Under the pieces are notes generated by a model, which worked only from the letters and a program-made list of their open reading frames with translations, was not told where the DNA came from and did not search any database. The position numbers were made by a program, and so were the translations under genes. Source: Candidatus Firestoneibacteriota bacterium (lineage in GTDB: Bacteria; Oederibacteriota; JAAXVQ01). Taken from it: a stretch of DNA of 9,772 nt. Where the stretch lies: the NCBI GenBank assembly GCA_013335425.1, contig JAAXVQ010000052.1:1-9772 (forward strand), written 5' to 3'. This document shows, in pieces, positions 1 through 7,400 of this stretch. Position 1 is the first letter of the stretch; each line of letters starts with the position of its first letter.

Positions 1-529
1 ATGAAGCGTCCCAGGTCAGCAAGGTCAGGGTTTTACCCTTGTACTCTTCAGGCACTACAAATGTCAACGTGAAGGTTACGGGCTGAGGCAATACACTAAA
101 GTTCGTGTCGCCCTTCTGCAATAACAGGTTCACGGCGGATACGAACTTAAACCCGCCAGGAATGAGCCCAGGCAGAAATTCCTGTCCCTCCTGACTGAAT
201 GCTGCTTCAAATTCGCACAGCGGGTCGCTGAAGACCACATTATCACCGCTGGGAAGAGAAAGTGAAGCGGCTTCAGTACATGAGAGACCCATGAGTCCGC
301 CGGTGACCGGAATTAATCCACCAAACGGAAGTACAGGATCGTCGCCACCACCGGGAGGTGTGGTTGGGTCACCATAAGGCGTGGCGTCACAGACATCACC
401 CTGACCATCCTCGTCAGAATCGAGCTGGTCGTAATTCCAGGTGTCCGGGCAGTTATCATCCGGATCGCCAATTTCATCTTCATCCTGGTCGCCATCCGGG
501 AAGATATCGCAGGCATCACCCTGCCCGTC
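1..529 (-). CDS. Partial secreted protein with thrombospondin type 3 repeats and a beta-rich C-terminal domain
   Basis: An open minus-strand frame of 176 codons from 529 down to 2, with no start, and no stop before the left edge. The N-terminal part is Asp-rich and holds the end of one thrombospondin type 3 repeat (DGQGDACD) and one full repeat containing DDNCPDT and DSDEDGQGDVCD. These motifs bind calcium in extracellular proteins. A PTTPPGGGDD linker follows, then VLPFGGLIPVTGG and a domain with two cysteines (LSCTEA and DPLCEFEA) and alternating hydrophobic strands, ending near LTLLTWDAS. From memory, this combination of repeats, VTGG and C-terminal domain is common in large exported proteins of Anaerolineae (Chloroflexota); that is recall, not a search result. 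The protein is probably exported, but no signal peptide is in view. The frame breaks off in mid-repeat at about 529, where a different gene begins, so the 5' end looks artificially cut. The function is unknown beyond calcium-stabilised adhesion or structure. Confidence 0.8.
386..529 (-). repeat. Thrombospondin type 3 calcium-binding repeats (protein level)
   Basis: Two Asp-rich units. The first is cut at its N-terminal side (about 506-529, DGQGDACD). The second is complete (about 386-466) and has the signature D-x-D-x-D-G-x-x-D-x-C-D preceded by DNCPDT. The cysteines and aspartates match the family pattern. Between them lies an acidic spacer (FPDGDQDEDEIG). Confidence 0.85.
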
Positions 530-934
530 CCGCGACGCACCCGTTACGTTGACGAAGGCGCACGCGTGCCCGAACACATCCTCGAGCCGCGAGACCCGTC
601 GGCGCCCGCTGGTCCGAGCTTCGAGCTGGCCGGTCCACGTGCGCCCCTGCCCCGCGACCCGGCCAGCCTCACCGCCGGAGTCGTCACCTGCGGCGGGCTC
701 TGCCCCGGCCTCAACGACGTGATACGGTCGATCGTTCTGAGCCTGTACCATCATTACGGCGTGAATAAGGTCTACGGATTTCGCTTCGGCTACGAGGGTC
801 TCGTGCAACGGTACGGGCACGCCCCGCTTGATCTGACGCCCTATTCGGTCAACCGCATCCATGAGTCCGGCGGATCGATCCTCGGCTCTTCCCGCGGGCC
901 CCAGGACCCCACGGAAATGATCAAGACCCTGGAA
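530..934 (+). pseudogene. Internal fragment of 6-phosphofructokinase, truncated at both ends
   Basis: About 135 codons encode the N-terminal third of a phosphofructokinase of the plant, spirochaete and actinobacterial ATP/PPi-dependent type. This enzyme phosphorylates fructose 6-phosphate in glycolysis. Visible landmarks are FELAGPR at about 629, the glycine-rich phosphate-binding loop VTCGGLCPGLNDVIRS at about 683-730, YGFRFGYEGL at about 772-801, and GGSILGSSRGPQDP at about 869-910. The family's next elements, the GGDGT loop and the catalytic PKTIDND segment, are absent. After MIKTLE the sequence switches to an unrelated protein with no frame change. There is no start codon or ribosome binding site; the frame opens upstream only as the antisense of the thrombospondin repeat gene. 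The fragment is G+C richer than the DNA after it. It is best read as a piece of an intact gene from elsewhere joined here, probably by misassembly. Family assignment is firm; the exact ends are uncertain by about 15 bases. Confidence 0.88.
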
Positions 935-1429
935 TCGATAAGCGGTCAAATCATGGCGGACACCGGACTCAACCCCATGCATGCCGAACAGAGGGCGGAA
1001 ACGGTTCTGTTCCACGCCTTGGTTCAGGTGTATTTGGACATGTACAATACGGACCAACTTTCCAAGCAGGCCCGCAGCATGGTGGAAAAATTGGGATTTG
1101 CAAATTTTTCCCGCCAACCCAACAGCGGCGCGGCCATTATGACCGGGACCGGCAGCGTAACCAATTTGCGGCTGCAAACGCTTTACTCCTCGATTGCCTA
1201 TTTGGAATTTAAAAACGCAGCCAATAAACCCGATGCGCTGATGATCAAGAACCTCAAGGAAAAATATCCGTTTCTGACCGACGATGAGATCACGCGCGTT
1301 CTGCAGCCCTTCCCCTTGGGCATGTTTTTGCATATCACCGAAGACATGGCCACGTCCTATGACATGACGCATCCCCGTTGGGTCAGCACGGGCATGTTTG
1401 CTTTCGATCTCAAGAAGATTATCATGGCC
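935..1429 (+). other. N-terminal soluble segment of the giant protein (unassigned)
   Basis: About 165 residues, largely helical by composition (for example HAEQRAETVLFHALVQVYL and LMIKNLKEKYPFLTDDEI), with a Gly/Ser/Thr-rich stretch (SGAAIMTGTGSVTN, about 1121-1162) between the helices. It ends with GMFLHITEDMATSYDMTHP (1320-1376), just before the first hydrophobic block. No family is recognised. The real protein probably extends further upstream, because the left boundary is a join to foreign sequence. Confidence 0.5.
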
Positions 1430-4400
1430 TCGCTTTATTACCGCTTGCTGCCGATTTTTTTCGGGGGCCTCGCAGCAATGGGTTTGGGCGCGGCGGCCAT
1501 CATCCTCGGGGGCGGGACTTTGGCTTTGGGTTTGGGGTCGGTCGTCCTGGTCTTGGGAACTCTGGCGATGCTGTTTGCCGGTGTCAATTTATTGCTGAAA
1601 AAGCGCATCAGCCTCAACACCTACAATTTCATCAAAGCCAATTATGCCGCCAAGGAGTTTTTGCCCACCCAGGTGCATGTGGATAACGACGACAATTTTT
1701 GGGTGACGCCTCCGACGTTGTCCATTTTAATCACGCCGCAGTTGAAGCGGTGGGCCGACGGTGCGGTGAACAAAGTCAGCGAGTTTCTCAAAGCCGGTTG
1801 GGCCAACCCCTTGAACTGGCTGAACCCGCTCTTTAGGAAATATATCGGCGCGACCATGTATTATCCGGCCCGGGGCATGCGCGAATATATTTACAAATTC
1901 ATGCCCATTATCACCCTGGTCTACACGCTGAAATTGCTCCCCTTGATCAATTTCTCGTTTTTTTATTACAACAGCTTGAACACGGTGTTCGGTTTGGCCG
2001 CTTTGGCGCCTTTTTTAAGCATCGGCATCGGTGTTTTTTCAGCGGTTATTTTTGCCATGGTCGCTTTCAATCTTTTATTAAAAGCGTCAAACCTCATCGC
2101 GGGTTGGGTCAGATCCCGACCGGAAACCTCCCGTAACCGATGGCTGGGCGTCCTGAATAAGGCCTTTTACCCGAGTGTGGTGGTCATCCTGGCCTCTGCC
2201 GCAGGCTTGGTTTACCCGTTGATGGCCGGTTCCGGATTGGCCTTGTTTTTGACCACCATATCCCTTTCCTATTTCTCCATCTTGGTTTATACCTTCCTGC
2301 TGTTCGTTTCCTTCGTGTCTTCGGCCAGTACCTATGTCTCCATTATGCGCGCCGCCGGCTATACCAAAGCCGATACCAAGCTCATGAGCGCGTTGCAGTT
2401 GATCGAGATTCCCACCATGTTGAGCGCTTTGAAATCAGGCTTTATTAAAATGACCACGGTGTTCGCCTCCACCCCCCAAATGAAGGGTTACACGCCTTTG
2501 GCACCCCGGGAAGCCAATGAAATGCTCCTGAACGCATCCTTGACGCTCTTTGTGGCGGGTTGGATGATTTTGTCGCTGATGTTCGGTAATATTGACCTGC
2601 TGTTCGGATGGCTCACGTACGCCTTGGTCGGCATGTTCTCGGTGTTGAACATCCCGGTGGTCATGAAATCCTTCATGTTCAATGTCCCGGAAGATGAAAG
2701 TTTCGACAATATGTTCCAGCGCATCGGCATCGGTTTCCTGTATACCTTGGGCAACACGGGCATATTGAATTTCGTCGACGATCCCAAATTCAGCACGAAT
2801 TTTTCGCGAGCGAAACGCATGATCCTGAGCATGACGGGCTTGCTGACGGCCTCGGCGGCGGGATTGGGCCTGGCGCTGGCGGCTTTGGCGGGTTTGGGGA
2901 TTTTTACGGGTGCGTTTGCCGGAGTTTTGGCCTCCGCCGGCAGCATCGCGGTTTTGCTGGGCGTTTTGGTGGCGGGGACGGCGGCCGCGGTGCTGGGGTT
3001 GCGGTTTGATAAAATTTTCGCGTTCATCAAGCCGTATAACAAATTTCATGCTTTTGATGCCAATGAAGCCCAGGTGAAGAAATGGTTTGCGAAAAATGAT
3101 TTTAGTTCGGTAATCAAAAGGTGGAAGGGCCATCAGGAATTGGACAAACAGTCGCAATGGCTGAAAATATTTTTGGTCCTTTCCATGATCAAGGAACCGT
3201 TTGCCAAAGCCTACGGCAAGCTGCTGTCCGTAAAAAAAGACGGCGTCGGAGTTTTAAAACAGGCTTACGTTGAGTTTTATGCCTATGCCGGCATGATCAA
3301 GGATTTGCCCTGGAATGCCAATCCGGAAGAGACCATGGACGCCGGTTTGTCGAAGGGCGGCAATTTGCGCGAACGTTTGGAGGTCAGCGATCAAATGTTC
3401 CGCGACATCGCTGCGGCTTTGAGCGATATCATGGTGAGGCGGCAGGAGGTCGTGGAGAAGTTCTTGTCCCGCTTCAAGCAGGGGCAGGTCGGCAGGGAGG
3501 ATTTGGATATTTTTTCCGAAGCCCTGCTTTACCTGGTGACGTTCCATGACCTGACCGTGGACGCGTACCGCCATAATTTGGATCAGAAGGATGTCCTGGG
3601 CGCCGTCCCGGATATGACCGCCTGGCGGACGATTTTTTCCCAACCCGCCGAATTGAAAAAAGGTTTGAAAGCACTCTGCCCGGATTCATCGGCCGAAACG
3701 CGTTTGGAAGCCTTGTTTATGGAACGCCCGGTTTTTGATTGGCGGGCCATTGCCGAAGGGCAGCCCGCCGCCGGCGTCGCACCCCAAGGTTTCGCCGTGC
3801 AGCACATTGCCTGGATGCAGGCTTTGTCAGATTTTATGGTGAAGACGTTGCTGCTCAAAGGCGCTGAACCTGCCCGGGTGGAGGCGATTACGAGGCGTTT
3901 GGTCGATAAATTGAAGGCCGGCGCGCCCGATCGGATCGAATTTGTTCAAAACCCAACCCAGTTTTGGTGGACCAAATGGGCAAATGTCTTTACCTCGGTC
4001 TGGCGAAGCAAAAAAGACATCATGCAGGTGATTCGCTCGGAATCGTATACCACCAACGAGACGACGGCCCGGGTCTGGTTTGCGCAGCAAAATTACGCCG
4101 ATTTGGTCCGGGCGGGAAGGGCATTGGACCGCGAGGGTATGCTGTCGGTGCAGACCGTGCGTTTTCGTCAGCTCTATGACCTCGCTCAAATTCTCTGGGA
4201 AGGCAACTTGATTTCGCACGACCTCGAACGCAAGCGCTTCAATGTCGCCATGCCGCGATATTTTGAACTGGCTGATTTGGTTGAAAAAACCGCCTGGAAC
4301 GACGTGCTGGATACCGGCAATCAATACCGCTTGCGAGGCGACCCGTATCAACGCGGCCGCCAGGCGTTTGCGATCCGGCAGGCCGCGCTGGATGCCATGG

Positions 4401-7400
4401 ACGGCATAGCCAAAATTATTTGGACGCGCTATCAGGACGGGCTGCATTTTTCTGAAGCCGGGAACAATCAGGCCGCCGTGGCGTCCTATAAAAGCATGCT
4501 GGGGTTGTTGAATCAGTTCGGCGATGCGCTCCAGACTCACAATCGGCTGCAGCCGATGATGGCCGAAATGAATATGCACGCTATCTACTTTGCCCTGCAA
4601 ACCGCCCGGGGCGAGCCGCTGAAGAAAGTCGGCCGGGGCGTGGCCACGTTGCGGGAATTTCGGCAGATGATGCCGCGCTGGGCCGAGATGAGCGGTATTG
4701 AGGAAGTGCCGAATCAGGATCTGGACCGGGTCATGGATAAACTCATCCGGAACGTCGAAAGCGCCATGCCGCCGAAGACCATACGCGGCCGCTATTTGAT
4801 CATGACACCGGTGCGCACCAATGTGATTGCCAAACAATGGTCCAATCGGTTCATTGTCATCAATTTGCTCATTGTCGCCATGGTTTTAAAATTATTCCTC
4901 GGCAACCCCCATTACAGCAATATACCCCTGCCGAACGGTTCGTTCTACGAGGGTCCCCAGAAAACCACGGTCTATTTCCAAGGCGGTCAATACAGCGGGC
5001 CGGTTTACAACGTCCGGACCCCGGACGGTGGCCTGATTGTCCTGCCGGGTCCCCCCTCCTTCCGGGATGGTTCCTTGGCGCAACCCGGCCAGAACCTGGA
5101 GGAGGAAGCCTATTTCCGAACATACATTGAAGATAACCGGCAGAAGTTCAATCTCTATCCAAATCCGGTTGACGGCAAAATCGTCAGCCTTTGGGACATG
5201 CAGACGACGCAACCCGTCATGATGGAAGGCAGCTATCCTTCCGTGCTTCCCGCAGGCACGGCGGAAGCGGAGCTTACCGCGGAAGAAACGCGGGCCTGGG
5301 CGGAAGTGGCCGCTCGCCTTAAAACCACGCTTTATTTCTACCGCGTTCCCAACGGCCAGTTGCTGGTAACAGCCGAGCTTTTGAAACGCGACGATAAGGG
5401 CGCCCTCTACAGCAACGTCCTCATCGGGAAGATCAAGGACGCGAAGGGTGAAATAAAAATCGGCGTGGTTCAAGGCGTCCTCAAGGACGAACCGAGCGTG
5501 GTTAAGGACGATCAAGGCAACGCCCGAGAATCGCAGACAAAGTTTTTGTCGGTGGTCAAAGGCGAAAAGCTTCAAGGCTATGAGTCGATCAGCATGCGGG
5601 AGTCTTTGGCCATGGACCCGCGGACGCAAAAGCCGCAGATGCGGAAAATTTTGGTTAACAAATATTTTGACGCCAAATTCGGGAAGTTCGTCAGCCGGGA
5701 ATTTTATGTCTACAACTGCATGAACGGGGATCGGATCTGGCTTGAGAAACCGCTGGATAAAAATTTATTTTTCGTCAAATCCTATCAGTTCGGCGTCGCC
5801 TTGGACAAGAGCAATGTTTTCCAGAATCGGGAACTGCATTGGGTTTCGATTTATGACGACAACGTCATAGAAGGCAAGCTGACGTTCGATTACAACAAGG
5901 ATTTGGTTCCGGGCGGACAGGTGGTGGAGCTGCCCAAAGAGAAATTCGGGTATTGGGATGAGGCCAAATTTATCAGTGTTCCGGCTTATGTTTATCCGGT
6001 TTGGAACGACCGCAACGATCCTTCCAAGGGGCAGGGACGGATTGTGGTGGCCGCGCCGTTGCAGGGCGGTTCCTCGGAAGTTGAATTCCGGGTGGTCAAA
6101 GGCGAAGTGATGCCCGTTCACGGCAGCTTTGCCTATCAGGACAAGAAAACCGGCGGTTGGACTTCGGTGATCGAGAACCATACGGTGGACGGCTGGAGCT
6201 CCATGGACTATTTCGACAAATTGGCCGACCCCGCCAAGCCGGGGGAAAAAATCTCCCGCGAGTACTACAGCGAAGCGGGCAAATCCATCCAGGGCACTTT
6301 CCATAAATACCGCATGAAAGCCGAGCCGGGGTTGGGCGAGCAATTCATTTATCTGCCGGTGGAATTGAACGCCCAAGGCAAGCAGGATGTTCAGTATGAT
6401 TTGAGCCGAAGCAGAACCCCGGGGTTTGCCTACCAGCAAAAAGACGGGCGCTGGGTTTCGGTCATTAAAACAGGGGAGACCAACAGCACTTTTAACGGCC
6501 CGTCCATAATGGACTTTTCACCCTACTTGGCATCCGCCACGCCCAAAAGCACCCGCACCATAAAAGGGCTGGACGAGTTTAATCAAGGCCGGCCGTTGGT
6601 CCTGTATGTCTATGAAGCCTATACCAACCGCGAGCATAAAGGTACGCCCCAGGAGTTGCCTCTTTCCGTGCCGCTGGTGGACGGGAAATTGGCGGTCGAT
6701 GTCCGGGAAGGGAAAATCACCACGGGATCCCAGGCCTATTTGAATTCGGCCAAAAATTGGGTGGTGGCGCAAGAGGGCATGGATTTTCACGGCCAGCCGG
6801 AAATTAATTTGTCGAAATTTTCGCCTTCCGCCCAACCGGTTAAGGTCATCCCGGGCATGCAGCTTTATGACCGCAATGGCGTCAAGTCGAGCATTCCGCA
6901 GGCTTATGTTTATCAAGTAACGAATAAGAGCGGAGTTCGTCAGGAAATTGTTTTAGACCGGAAACTCGGCCCGGATCAAAGAATTTTCGGCAAAAAAGTA
7001 AACGGCGTCTCTGTGGGCAGTTGGGTTTATGAAAATGAGGACGGCAGCCTGGTCTCGACCTATAACGGCGCACCCGTGCACGGCGTGGCAACCGTGAATT
7101 TGAAAAATAAGCTGAAAGACCCCACCTCGGCCGGGACGCAGGAATTGATGCATGGTTTCACCCAACAGGGGAAATATTGGGAAAAGGTCGGATATGCGCA
7201 TGCGGCCAAAGACGGTGATTTCTTTTATACGCCCAAGCCGTTGATTGACGGAAAAACCACGGAAGAATACCGCTATGGCGAGTCGGTTTCCGAAAATCGC
7301 GTCTATGAGGGTCCGTTCGGCTGGGTCTCCTATATGGCCGGCGCGCCCTATAACGGCGTGGAAATTTGGGATTTGCGGGCATACAATCCGCAAAAAGCCG

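Noticed and set aside
317..529. Plus-strand extension of the phosphofructokinase frame upstream to 317
   Set aside because: The plus-strand translation here is Ile/Val-rich nonsense antisense to the convincing thrombospondin type 3 repeats, so it is only an open shadow and not part of the enzyme.
953..955. ATG 953 as the start of the giant gene
   Set aside because: No ribosome binding site or promoter precedes it. It lies within about 20 bases of the chimeric join, and the upstream sequence is foreign, so the true start is more likely missing.
3827..4837. Minus-strand open frame of 336 codons
   Set aside because: It lies wholly antisense to the giant gene. Its protein is His/Arg/Gln/Pro-rich without recognisable motifs, as expected from the complement of a G+C-biased coding frame. 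Other long minus-strand frames (2435-3157, 4892-5629, 5765-6439, 7505-8113, 8777-9490) are rejected for the same reason.
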